Shown here piece by piece: positions 34,563-44,740 of a DNA stretch of 64,000 nucleotides. Position 1 is the stretch's first letter, and every line of letters begins with the position of its first letter. The stretch covers positions 32,208,001 to 32,272,000 of the forward strand of contig NC_091256.1 in the NCBI RefSeq assembly GCF_042477335.2, read 5' to 3'. A program made the translations under genes and the position numbers. Origin of the DNA: Ovis canadensis (lineage: Eukaryota > Chordata > Mammalia > Artiodactyla > Bovidae). The notes under the pieces are model-generated. The model had not been told where the DNA came from. It made no database searches and saw only the letters and a list, made by a program, of their open reading frames with translations.

Positions 34563-34701
34563 AAAATAAGTAAAAACAGCCATCATAAAATGTCTCAACA
34601 GTAACTATGAATTTTTTGAAACAATGAAAAAAATAGAAAATCTTGAGAAATAATTATGTTATTTTTTAAAAGGAAAAATGGAAATTATAAAAGTGAAAAA
34701 C

Positions 34702-34782
34702 ATTGGGTTGGCCAAAAAGGTCATTTGGGTTTTTAAAAACTGTTACAGAAAAACCCAAATGAACCTTTTGACCAATCCAATA
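34702..34782 (+). mobile_element. Short mariner-type palindromic element
   Basis: Left arm ATTGGGTTGGCCAAAAAGG and right arm CCTTTTGACCAATCCAAT pair over about 34 bp, leaving a short central loop. This is two mariner terminal repeats with the transposase gene lost. A second copy lies at 51062-51135. Confidence 0.75.
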
Positions 34783-35082
34783 CAATAGTCAAAATAAAAA
34801 GCAGGCTGGGTTCGTTCAATAGTAGAGTAGATACAGTGGAAGACAGAAGAAAAGAGACTATATTGATATCAGGCAAGGTGTACTTCAGAGCAAAGAAAAT
34901 CACTAGAGACAGACATTACATAATGATACAAGGATTAATCCACCAGGAAGACATTAACAATCCTAAATTTGTGTATATCAAGTAACAGAGACTCAAAATA
35001 CCTGAAGCAATAATTGCTAGAGCTAAAATCTTGATTCTGGGTATGTCACAGATTATTTTTGAGCCGCTATATCCTTATTTGT

Positions 35083-35236
35083 CAGAGGGTGAGATGGCTG
35101 GATGGCATCACTGACACAATTGACATGAACCTGGACAAACTGCTGCAGCTGGTGAGGGACAGGGAGGCCTGGCGTGCTGCAGTTCATGGGTTGCAAAGAG
35201 TTGGACACGCCTGAGCAACTGAACAACAGCAGCAGA
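35083..35236 (+). mobile_element. BovB 3' tail / Bov-A-like insert with 10-bp TSD
   Basis: 154 bp of BovB 3' end with an AACAGCAGCAGA tail, flanked by perfect CCTTATTTGT at 35073-35082 and 35237-35246. Confidence 0.92.
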
Positions 35237-35249
35237 CCTTATTTGTAAA

Positions 35250-36600
35250 ATGGGGTTATTAAACACCTATCACATTGCCTGGTACAAGGGCTTAGTAAAT
35301 AGAGTACTGGAAATCTTAGCTTCCCATGGCCATGTGAGAAGCCTTACAAAATGGTTCAGATCACCTGACCTGTTTTATTCAAAGGAAGTCTCTCGCACCA
35401 TAAAGCACCTCAGGATTCAGGATTCAGCTCAGAGAACTCAGGGCTGTTCCAGCCAACGGCTGCATGGGCTCTGCAAACTTGGGTTTCATGGCCGAGAAAA
35501 GAGAGCACTCTTCACATACCAAAGGAGAAACAGGTGCCCAGCTGGCTGTTGGTAGCAAAGCCTCTGGTTATGTCAGTGTAGACTTCAAAGACCACCATAT
35601 CTGCCCAATGGGCCAGCAGGAGAGCCTCAGTCTGCAAACAGGAAGGATGACAGATGGCCAATGCTGGCCAGACTCAGGGCAGGCTCCTGGTACAGCCTTC
35701 CCTACCCAGTGCCCTCAGGGAGTCGGCAAGTCTCAGCAAGTGCTGGGAACGCCAGGGAAAAGGCAGTGGTGATGGGGTGAGGGCTGTGGTCTGTATGTGG
35801 CTGAGTCTTCCTGTACCTCGGCATTGGTTCTCCTCTGTGGAAGTGACACAATCCCTCCCTCTCAGCCTGAATGAGATGACGAAAATATTCCCCTGCATGG
35901 CATTTCCACCATCTGTATGAGATGGATGAGATCAGAATAGAGATTTCTACTTTGAAAATACCCTATGAACACAGTCTTGTTCCCATCTATCCTGACCTCA
36001 CATTTAACAAAGATGATGCTTGCTTCCTTTTTGAAACACTTTCCTCCTTTGCTTTCTTACTTTGCAAATTCTTTCTACTTTCTGGCTATTCATTTTCATG
36101 CGTTGACTCCACATCTCCCAGTACTGGAGTTCCTGCCACCTGAGCTGTAGCCTCCATTTTTCTCTTCCTCCTGGAAAAGCTCCACCATCCCAGGATGTTA
36201 AAACCCACCAACAGGAGGTCTTTTGTTACCAAATTTTAGACCTCATATCTCTAACCCTGGCCTCTCTCTTGAGATTCAACTACTTAGTCAACATTTTGAC
36301 TTAGCTGTCAAGATCTTAAACCTGAAAAGTCCAAGTAGAAACAATTGACTTTTCCCATAAAGCTGTTCTTCCCAGCCTTCCCGTTATCAGCAAATGACAC
36401 CATCATCCACTTAGCTATTAAACAGAAAAATCTAGGCCTAATTTCTAATTTGTTGTCCCTCACTTCCTATATCCAAACCATCAACAGCTGTTTCCATATC
36501 TAAAACATACCCTTACTATGTCAGTTGTCATTTATCTCTACCGCAGTCTGAATGACCATTATTTCTCACATAGAATTTTAGAGTTGCCTCCTAACTGGCC
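35250..36600. other. Intergenic sequence, nothing firmly recognised
   Basis: Open frames of about 100 codons (35250-35555, 35464-35772) have no recognisable domain. The start of an L2 may lie near the right end. Confidence 0.4.
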
Positions 36601-37430
36601 TGTGCACTGGCATTCTGATCCCCGCATTTCCCAAAGGAACTTAAAGCATCTTTAAGAAGTGAGTTCTGATCCTGTTATTGCCCTGTTTAAAACAGTACCA
36701 TGGCTCCCCACTTCTTGTGACATAAAGTTGAATGTCTTTGCCATGACCTATAAGGACAAATTTCATCTGGCCTCTTAACCATCTTATCTCAGCATGCCCT
36801 ACATCTTCCCTGCTCACTCTGCTTTTGTTCCTCAAAAGAACTTGCTTTCTCCTGAAAAGTTTTCCCCAGATTGCCACGTGACTGGCTCAGTCACACCATT
36901 CACATCCCAGCTCAAATGTCATCCCCTGGAGTTGCTCTGACCTCTGTCTAAGGTACTCCACTCCAGCCATCACCCTATCACCAAATCAGTCTGTATTACA
37001 TGACCCTGTTTTACTATCTTCCTGGCACTATTATCTGTAGCTATTTATTTATTTATTTTTTATTTACTTATTTGTTGATGTCTCCCTCACGCAGAATGTA
37101 AGCGTCAATAAGAATAAGGACTTTTTGGCTTGTTTTTTTAGGAATCCCTGGTGCGTCAAACAGAACCTGGTACATAGTAGCGAAGTCACTAGGTTGTGTC
37201 CGACTTTCTTTGACCCCGTGGACTGTAGCCTACCAGGCTCCTCTGTCCATGAGATTCTCCAGGCAAGAATACTGAAGTGGGTTGCCATTTCCTTCTCCAG
37301 GGGATCTTCCCGACCCAGGGATCGAACCAGGGTCTCCTGCATTGGAGTCAGACTCTTTAACCTCTGAGCCACCAGGGAATAGTAAGCATTCATTAAATAT
37401 TTGATGAATAAATGAATGAACGGATGTCAT
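36600..37430 (+). mobile_element. L2 LINE 3' region, split by a Bov-tA
   Basis: Reads like ancient L2: cagctcaaatgtcatcccct, the (TTTA)-rich stretch near 37042, cagaatgtaagcgtcaataa, and the terminal gaataaatgaatgaa at about 37405-37422. The SINE at 37181-37378 interrupts it. Confidence 0.7.
37181..37378 (-). mobile_element. Bov-tA SINE, antisense, in L2
   Basis: gtcactaggttgtgtccgac to ctgagccaccaggga. The flanks share ATAGTA (37174-37179 and 37379-37384). Confidence 0.87.
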
Positions 37431-39042
37431 GTCTGGGAAGGCCAGAGCCTGGGACCTTACCACTGGACAAACAATCACTTGTCTTGGATGATGAAGCCAT
37501 TCAATTTCAGAAGGGTGAAATAAGAAGGCCAAGCTCTTAAGGCCTCTTTCATCTGTATCTATGGTCTGTTAAGGATGCAGAGATTGAGTTCCGCTGTCAC
37601 CACGGAAAGGAAGCAGCAGTTCCTTGTATAATGTTCAGGATGCACTTTATACTCGCACCAGTGAGAGCCTGAAAGCCTAGAAGGATCGAGGAAGCCCACT
37701 TTTATCTTGTGGTTGCTTGATCATTCAGAAATCCAGGGCAAATCTTGTCGTGGCTGATGAATACTGCCTAAGAGACTGTTAGCTCCCACAGGGAGGTGAG
37801 TATTTAATGGAAAGGCTTTATGCAAGGTGGAATATGTCTTCTTGATGCATGATAGTGGCCATCTTACTAATGCGGGCTCTGAGACCAGGAGTCCAAGAGT
37901 AATTTGTTCAAATGAAATAATGCCTGTTAGTCTTGCCAGTACTCCCCTGCTTTGTTGTTTAACACTAACCAAATGATATAATCTGTCCCTTTCTTGTTTA
38001 CAGGGGTGTTTCTAAAGAGGCAATCTAACAATGCCTCAGTCTGATTACAAATAATGAAGCCACTGCTTGGGTCTCAATTCTATCACTGGCGGAAGTCCAG
38101 TGGTAGAGGAGAAGAAAGAAGGAGGGAAAGCTATCCTCCTCTTAAGACGTTCCAAAGGATTCAGAGGCGTGTGTCCATTTTAAAATAATTTCTTTCATGC
38201 ATTGAACGCATTGGCCAGTGGATTCTATACCACTGAGCCACCAGGGACACCCTGACATGTGTCCTTAAAATAAAGATGATAAGATTCAGAAACAGCCATA
38301 AGAACAGGAGTTTGGAATATGTGGGCTTTGTGGGGAGTTACATTTTTTCTTTAGAAAGCAAAGTTACCTGGTTTGGAGGAAATGGTGTTCTAGTTAGCTG
38401 CTCCTTAGTGGATTTCAAAAGCCTTAAGGTGACTCACATGAAAGATCATTACAAGTAATTTCTTCTGTCCTTAGTGACAATCTCCAGAGGCATCTAAATT
38501 CCATGAGTCCTCTTTTCCCACAAAGGAAGACTCCTTTGCTGTGTTCAGAGTCTTTCTACACAGAAGAATTTATGTTCATCTTTATATTCTTTCTACTTTG
38601 CTATACTCTAAAAAACACCCAGAGTTCAGAACCCAAAATTATTATTATTGCTATTAATGTTAGATTACTGCCATCAAATAACTTTGGAAAAGTTATCAAG
38701 TAACTTTGCATACCAGTATTGAATCATAGATTTTGGATGAAGGGGGCATGGTTTGGGAAAACAAAGAGTTCCTAGAAGTATATTCTACAATAGCATAGAA
38801 ATGTAACTTGAAAAAATTTTCAAAGTTTATTTAGTCCAGCTCCCTTATTTTTAGCATGAGGAAATTGAAACACATTTACCTCTTTGAAAGTAAAGCAACT
38901 TGACCAAGGTCATGTAGTGTATCCAGTGCAATGCTTTTTGGATGCAAAGAACAGAAAACTTGACTTATTACAAACTGACCTAAATAATGATTCCATTTAT
39001 CTCACTTCCTTTTAAGAAAGGATAGATACAGGGTGAGAGTAA
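37431..39042. other. Intergenic sequence with small repeat remnants
   Basis: A decayed antisense tRNA-SINE head lies at about 38175-38252 (accactgagccaccagggac). A MIR-like stretch lies at about 38830-38925. No gene recognised. Confidence 0.45.
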
Positions 39043-39245
39043 GTGGCTCAGTGGTAAAGAATTCACCTGCCAATGCAGGAGATGTGGGTTTGATCCCTAG
39101 GTAGAGAAGACCCCCTGAAGAAGGAAATGGCAACCCACTCCAGTATTGTTGCCTGGGAAACCCATGGACAGAGGACCCTGGTGGGCTACCATCCACGGGG
39201 TCACAAAAGAATTGGATATGACTTAGTGACTAAACAACAGCAATA
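39043..39245 (+). mobile_element. Bov-tA SINE
   Basis: agtggctcagtggtaaagaa to GACTAAACAACAGCAATAGC. Confidence 0.86.
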
Positions 39246-39327
39246 GCAAAATTAGTTTTCTTGGGCTGTCGTAGCAAAATAACACAGACTCAGTGGTTTA
39301 AATAACACATACTTATATTCTCACAGT

Positions 39328-39487
39328 TAGATGGTTGGATGGCATCACTGACTCAATGGACATGAGCTGGAGTAAGCTCTGGGAGTTGGTGATGGACAGG
39401 GAAGCCAGGCATGCTGCAGCCCATGGGGTCAAGAAGAGCTGGACAGGACTGAGCAACTGAACTGAACTGAGCTGAGCTGAACTGAAG
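39328..39487 (+). mobile_element. BovB 3' tail
   Basis: agatggttggatggcatcac to the CTGAACTGAACTGAGCTGAG tail. Confidence 0.87.
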
Positions 39488-39631
39488 AGGCTTTGAGGTG
39501 CCAGCAGGGGTGGTTTCTTCTGAAGCCAGTCTCTTTGGCTTGTAAGTGGCCACCTTCTCTGTATACACATCACTGCTGTCTTCTCCTCTTCTTTTAAGGA
39601 CACCAGTCCTATTGGGTTGAGGCCCACTCAT

Positions 39632-39738
39632 TCATTGTTGTTCAGCTATTATGTCATGTCTGACTCTTTTGGTACCAAACATTGGCTGCAGCATGCCAGG
39701 CTCGTCTGTTCTTTGCTATCTCCTGGAGTTTGCTCAAA
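39632..39738 (-). mobile_element. BovB 3' tail, antisense, with 13-bp TSD
   Basis: 107-bp antisense fragment flanked by perfect GAGGCCCACTCAT at 39619-39631 and 39739-39751. Confidence 0.92.
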
Positions 39739-39899
39739 GAGGCCCACTCATAGGCCCTGATTTAAATTTAATAATTTCTTTGAAGGCTCTGTCTCTAAAT
39801 ATAGCCACATTGGCAGTTACAGTTTCAACTTATGAAATTTGAGAACCCAATTCTATCCATAATGGTATTCACAGCTGGGTCTGGTATTTTCTATTTAGC

Positions 39900-40905
39900 T
39901 CAGTTCAGTTTAGTTTAGTCACTCTGTCGTGTCTGACTCTTTGTGACCCCATGAATCACAGCACTCCAGGCCTCCCTGTCCATTACCAACTCCCGGAGTT
40001 CACTCAAACTCACATCCATCAAGTCGGTGATGCCATCCAGCTATCTCATCCTCTATTGTCCCCTTCTCCTCCTGCCCTCAATCCCTCCCAAGCATCAGAG
40101 TCTTTCCCAATGAGTCAACTCTTCGCAGGAGGTGGCCAAAGTATTGGAGTTTCAGCTTCAACATCAGTCCCTCCAACGAACACCCAGGACTGATCTCCTT
40201 TAGGATGGACTGGTTGGATCTCCTTGCAGTCCAAGGGACTCTCAAGAGTCTTCTCCAACACCACAGTTAAAAAGCATCAATTTTTTGACACTCAGCTTTC
40301 TTTATAGTCCAACTGTCACATCCATACATGACTACTGGAGAAACCATAGCCTTGACTAGATGGACCTTCGTTGACAAAATAATGTTTCTGCTTTTTAATA
40401 TGCTGTCTACGTTGGTCATAAATTTCCTTCCAAGGAGTAAGTGTCTTTTAATTTCATGGCTGCAATCAACATCTGCAATGATTTTGGAGCCCAAAAATAT
40501 AAAGTCAGCCACTGTTTCCCCATCTATTTCCCATGAAGTGATGGGACCAGATGCCATGATCTTCGTTTTCTGAATGTTGAGCTTTAAGCCAACTTTTCCA
40601 CTCTCCTCTTTCACTCTCATCAAGAGGCTTTTTAGTTCCTCTTCATTTTCTGCCATAAAGGCGATGTCATCTGCCTATCTGAGGTTATTGATATTTCTCC
40701 CAGCAATCTTGATTCCAGCTTGTGATTCTTCCAGCCAAGTGTTTCTCATGATGTACTCTGCATAGAAGTTATATAAGCAGGGTGACAATATACAGCCTTG
40801 ATGTACTCCTTTTCCTATTTGGAACCAGTGTGCTGTGCCATGTCCAGTTCTAACTGTTGCTTCCTGACCTGCATACAGGTTTCTCAAGAGACAGGTCGGG
40901 TATTC
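39900..40905 (-). mobile_element. BovB 3' kilobase, antisense
   Basis: TTTAG/TTCAG tail at the left, then about 1 kb covering the C-terminal reverse-transcriptase half: FQIGKGVHQGCILSPCLYNF, GRNINNLR, LLMRVKEESGKVGLKLNIQK. The catalytic box codons fall at 40660-40680, where the frame is interrupted. Non-functional. Confidence 0.9.
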
Positions 40906-40909
40906 ACTC

Positions 40910-42775
40910 CATTTATTTAACAGAGAGAGGCCTATTCGGACTGTCTAGTCTTGTGTGAATTTGGAGAAAACACTTTTTAAGAAATTGGTGCATTTAATCT
41001 AGGTTATCAAATTTGTGGGCATAGAGTTGTTCACTGTATTCTTTCATTATCCTTTTTACATTCATAGTACCTAGTGATGTCCTCTCTTTTGTTTCTGATA
41101 TTAGTAATTCTTGAACTTCTTTTTTTCTTAGCCCGACTAGAGACTTATCCAAAGAAGCAGCTTTCGGTTTCATCAATTTTCTTTTTTTGAGATGCTTGTT
41201 TCAACCTATTGATTCCTGCTGTAATGCTTATTATTTCTTTTCTTCTATTTTGATTTAATTTGCTTTTCTCTTTCTAGTTTCCAAAGGTGGCAACTTAGAT
41301 GATTGATTTTAGAGCTTTCTTCTTGTATATGCTTATAAATGTATGCATTTGATGCTATAAATTTTCTTCTAAGCACTACTTTTTTCTGTAGCCCACAAAT
41401 TTTGATAAGCTGTTTTTCATTTAGTTCAAAATATTTTAATTTTTCTCTCAAGATTTCTTCTTTAGTTCATATGTTATTTAGAAGCTTGCTGTTTAATCTT
41501 TACATGTTTTTGGATTTTTCATGTATCTTTCTGCCATTGATTTCTAGTTTAATTTCTTTGTGATCCAGGAACAGACGTGGCGTTATTTCTATTTCTTTAA
41601 GTCTATTAAGGCTTCCCTGGTGGCTCAGATAGTGAAAAATCCGCCTGCAATGTGGGAGACCTGGGTTCGATCCTTGTGTTGGAAAGACCCCCTGGAGGAG
41701 GGCACGGCAATCCACTCCATATTCTTGCCTGGAGAATCCCTATGGGCAGAGGAGCCTGGCAGGCTACAGTGACAGTGTGATCTATCATGGTGAATGTTCC
41801 ATGTGATCTTGAGAAGAATTATGCTACTGTTGGACGGAGTCCATATATAGCAATTACATCCTTTTGGTTGATGGTGCTCTGAATTCAACTGTGTTCTTCC
41901 TGAATATCTGCCCCCTGAATCTCTCCATTTCTGATGGAGGTGTGTTGACATCTCCAGCTATGATTGGTGAATTCATCCACTTCTCTTTGCAATTCTAACG
42001 GCTTTTGTCTTACATAGTCTGACAATTGGTGTTAGGTAAATACACTTAACAGTTGTTATGTCTTCTTAGAGAATTATCCTTTTGTGATAACACCCTTTTT
42101 TGTCCTTGATAACTTTTCTTGCTTTGAATTCTGCTGGTGTGAAATTAATACAGCTACTCCTGCTTTCTTTTGATGTGACTTTTCATTCTCTAGTGTCTTT
42201 CAAACAGCAGGTTTTTAACTTTGCTGAGGTCTAATTTTTCAATTTGTTCCCTTGTGGATCATGTTTTTGGTGCTGTACCAAAGACTTTGCCTAACTCAAG
42301 GGCACAATGGATTTCTCCTCTGGTTTCTTTTTCAAAATTTATAGTTGTATGTTTACTACTCCATTTTGAGACAATTTTTTATGTGTTGTGCAAGGTATGG
42401 ATTGAAGTGCATCTTTCGCATCTGGATATCCAATTGTTCCAACAACACTAGTTGGAAATACTGTCCTTTCTCTGTTGATTTGACTTTGCACTTCTGTCAA
42501 AAATCAATTTTCTATATATATGTGTGTGTATGTATTTATTTTCTGACTTTCTATTTTGTTCTGTTGATCTGTTTGTCTACTTGATGGTAATACTACACTG
42601 TATTGGTAGCTGTAGTTTTATAATGCTTTGAAATTATATAATGCTAACTCGAACTTTGTTCTTTTTGCATTTATTTTTTTGTTCTAGGTTTTTTGAATTT
42701 TCATAAGGGTTTTATAATCAGTTTGTCAATTTCCACAAAAAGTCTGTTGGAATTTTGATTGAAATTTCACTGAAT
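40910..42775 (-). mobile_element. L1 LINE, antisense, split by a Bov-tA
   Basis: A diverged antisense mammalian L1: ttgatttctagtttaatttc, tggtgaatgttccatgtgat, tacagctactcctgctttct and tatccaattgttccaacaac in turn. Internal deletions are likely around 42180. No intact frame. Confidence 0.78.
41609..41772 (+). mobile_element. Bov-tA SINE within L1
   Basis: aggcttccctggtggctcag to ggagcctggcaggctacagt; the 3' end is truncated. Confidence 0.86.
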
Positions 42776-42822
42776 GGGAAGAAGTGATAATAATGTTGCA
42801 TCTTCTGATCCATGAACAGGGT

Positions 42823-43042
42823 GTGAAAATGTTAGTCAGTCCTGTGAGAGGACTCTTTTGCAACACCATGAACTGTATTCCCACCAGGATCCTCTGTTTG
42901 TGGGATTCCCCAGGCAAGAACACGGGAATGGGTTTCCATTTCCTACTCCAGGCAATCTTCCTGACCCAAGGATCCAACTGGAGTCTCTTTCGTCTCCTGC
43001 ATTGGCAGGCAGATGGTTTATCACTGCCACCTGGGAAGCCCT
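42823..43042 (-). mobile_element. Bov-tA SINE, antisense
   Basis: gttagtcagtcctgtgagag to tatcactgccacctgggaag; diverged. Confidence 0.84.
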
Positions 43043-43232
43043 CTTAATACCTCCCACTCTTCCAAAAACGAATAAGCTTTAGTGGAACTTTTAACAGTGC
43101 TGTAGTCTGGCAGGGACAGTAGTTGGGTACTGATAACATTTCCATCACAACATCCATTCTAACTTTGCATCAGTCAAGGCCAATCAGGAGATGGATACCA
43201 CTCAGGAATTTGATTATAAATTTTAATATAAG

Positions 43233-43345
43233 TTTCAGCCCGGTGGCTCAGACAGTAAAGAATCCGCCTGCAATGTAGGAGACCTGGATTCAATCCCAGG
43301 GTTGGGAAGATCCCGTGGATTCCACAGAGGATCGGAATAACTAGG
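43233..43345 (+). mobile_element. Bov-tA SINE fragment, internally deleted
   Basis: gcccggtggctcagacagta to ttgggaagatcccgtgga, then a jump to degenerate body sequence. Confidence 0.7.
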
Positions 43346-43859
43346 GACTGTGCTAGTAAGTGAAGAGAACTTTAAAAAATATAGTAATAGCAGTTAAAAG
43401 AAGCAGAGAGATACAGCACCCAAAGAAAAAGTGTGCTCTCTCCCCCTTTGGAAATTTTGAGTATTAACAAAACAAGAAATGCTCTTCCAAGAAAATGCTA
43501 AGCTTACAGAAAGCCTTTAGACTATGCCCGGCCTATGGAACACGATGTAAGAATATGCTACACTATCCCTTCGACTTACTAACTTTGTGAATGGTATTTG
43601 TCATTCATTCATTTATCGCTTCTAGAAATGTATGTCCCAGTTCCTACCTTGGGCCAGGTCCCGTTGCTGGCCTTGGGGTAGGATGGTGAATGAAATATGG
43701 TCCTTACTGAGAAGGAGCCGCAAGTCAGGGAAAAGGAATAGCGGCGGATTGTGGTAGCAGTTTTAGGGAAAGCGGGGCTGGGAAAACAGGTGACAAAGGC
43801 TGAGCTCAGGCAGAAGCCAGCCTCAGGAGGGAGGCAGGGGCATCTTGCCAAGGGCAGAG
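43346..43859. other. Intergenic sequence upstream of RRP15
   Basis: No gene or repeat recognised; merges into the CpG-richer promoter region. Confidence 0.4.
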
Positions 43860-44595
43860 CTGTTCCAGCCTCGGTCTACACCGCGCGGGCGGGCGCCGCA
43901 AGCTGGCCGAGCGGAGCTAGGTCCGAGGCAGGAGGATGGGGCTGGAGTCCTTCACACCCAGGACCCCGGGGGGAAAATCCAGATTCTTGTCGGTGTGCAG
44001 TTGGAAGCCACTCAAGGGTTAATCACAGCGAGATTTATCTGATCCGTTTTAAGACAGATCTGGCGTGTTATGCATCTTTGCTGGTGGTGATCCGGGCAGA
44101 AGGGAGGACACTCTCATACTCTTAATTATCAACCCACCATGCGATTTTCCTCCCTTCCTATCTTCTAACGCATTTAGTGGGCACGTTCGGGACATTCGTC
44201 GAACCCCGTAAATCAACAAGAAATAAGGCGGCAGATACGGAATCGGCCACCGGGAGGAAATGAAAGCGGTCTGGGTCGGGTTGGGGTCAGAGTGGGGCGG
44301 CGGGCCAGGACCAGGGCGAGCTGGCAGACTCAGCGGAGAACTTACACTAACTGATTTTTTTTTTTTCTATTATTATTTTTTACTGGAGCCAGTAGCTCGC
44401 GAAGACAACCAGCAAGTCCTCTTCCCCCGCATTCTGAAGCTCCAGCCAGAGAACTCCCACTAGATGGCCCCACCTCGGAATCTTGTTTCACCGGAACTTT
44501 GTTTTACTGTAACCTTGTTTCATCGGAACTAGATGCCGAAGTTCCCTGTGTTACTGCCGGACACAAATGTAACGGGACGCTTCCGGTTAGGAATC
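43860..44595 (+). promoter_or_regulatory. RRP15: RRP15 promoter / CpG-richer region
   Basis: GC content and CpG density rise sharply here against the AT-rich flanks, for example in the stretch around 43878-43922 and again at 44225-44345. No TATA box sits near the start codon. GGAA/CCGGAA (ETS-type) motifs occur at 44491-44496, 44523-44528 and, as CTTCCGG, at 44580-44586. This is the pattern of a housekeeping, TATA-less promoter. The exact transcription start is unknown. Confidence 0.65.
44482..44530 (+). repeat. 17-bp direct repeat with ETS cores in the RRP15 promoter
   Basis: CTTGTTTCACCGGAACT (44482-44498) and CTTGTTTCATCGGAACT (44514-44530) differ at one base and are spaced 32 bp apart, about three helical turns. 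Each contains a CGGAA core as bound by ETS-family factors. The second copy ends 65 bp before the start codon. Confidence 0.6.
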
Positions 44596-44740
44596 ATGGC
44601 CGCGGCCGTTGGCGACTCACGTGTGAGTACGGGGAAAAAGCTGAAAAATTCACTAAGGAAGAAGAAGAGGATGAAAATGGTAGTCCCGTCTGTAGCATCG
44701 GAGCTGGAAGATAAGGACAAAGACGCTTCCGATAATGAAG
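44596..44740 (+). CDS. RRP15: RRP15 exon 1 (coding part)
   Basis: The start codon at 44596 is chosen because it has a strong Kozak context (A at -3, G at +4) and gives [11 protein letters not shown], matching the human N-terminus. The exon encodes 48 codons plus one nucleotide (phase 1) and ends at GAAG|GTAACT (donor GT at 44741). It carries the basic [15 protein letters not shown] stretch, probably a nucleolar localisation signal. An in-frame upstream ATG lies at 44533 in weak context (T at -3, C at +4) and would add 21 residues; the human protein does not use an equivalent extension. The 5' UTR limit cannot be fixed from sequence alone. Confidence 0.94.

Larger units (their letters stand above)
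39250..39860 (-). mobile_element. Ancient MaLR-type LTR-like repeat, antisense, with two BovB inserts
   Basis: Segments 39250-39327, 39488-39631 and 39752-39860 form one antisense copy of the same family as 17573-18229 (cttgggctgtcgtagcaaaa, ggacaccagtcctattgggt, tatagccacattggcagtta). Two BovB-derived tails interrupt it. Confidence 0.62.

Noticed and set aside
35250-35772. Overlapping 100-codon frames as novel exons
   Set aside because: Frames overlap in two phases in a GC-average region, with no domains or convincing splice sites.
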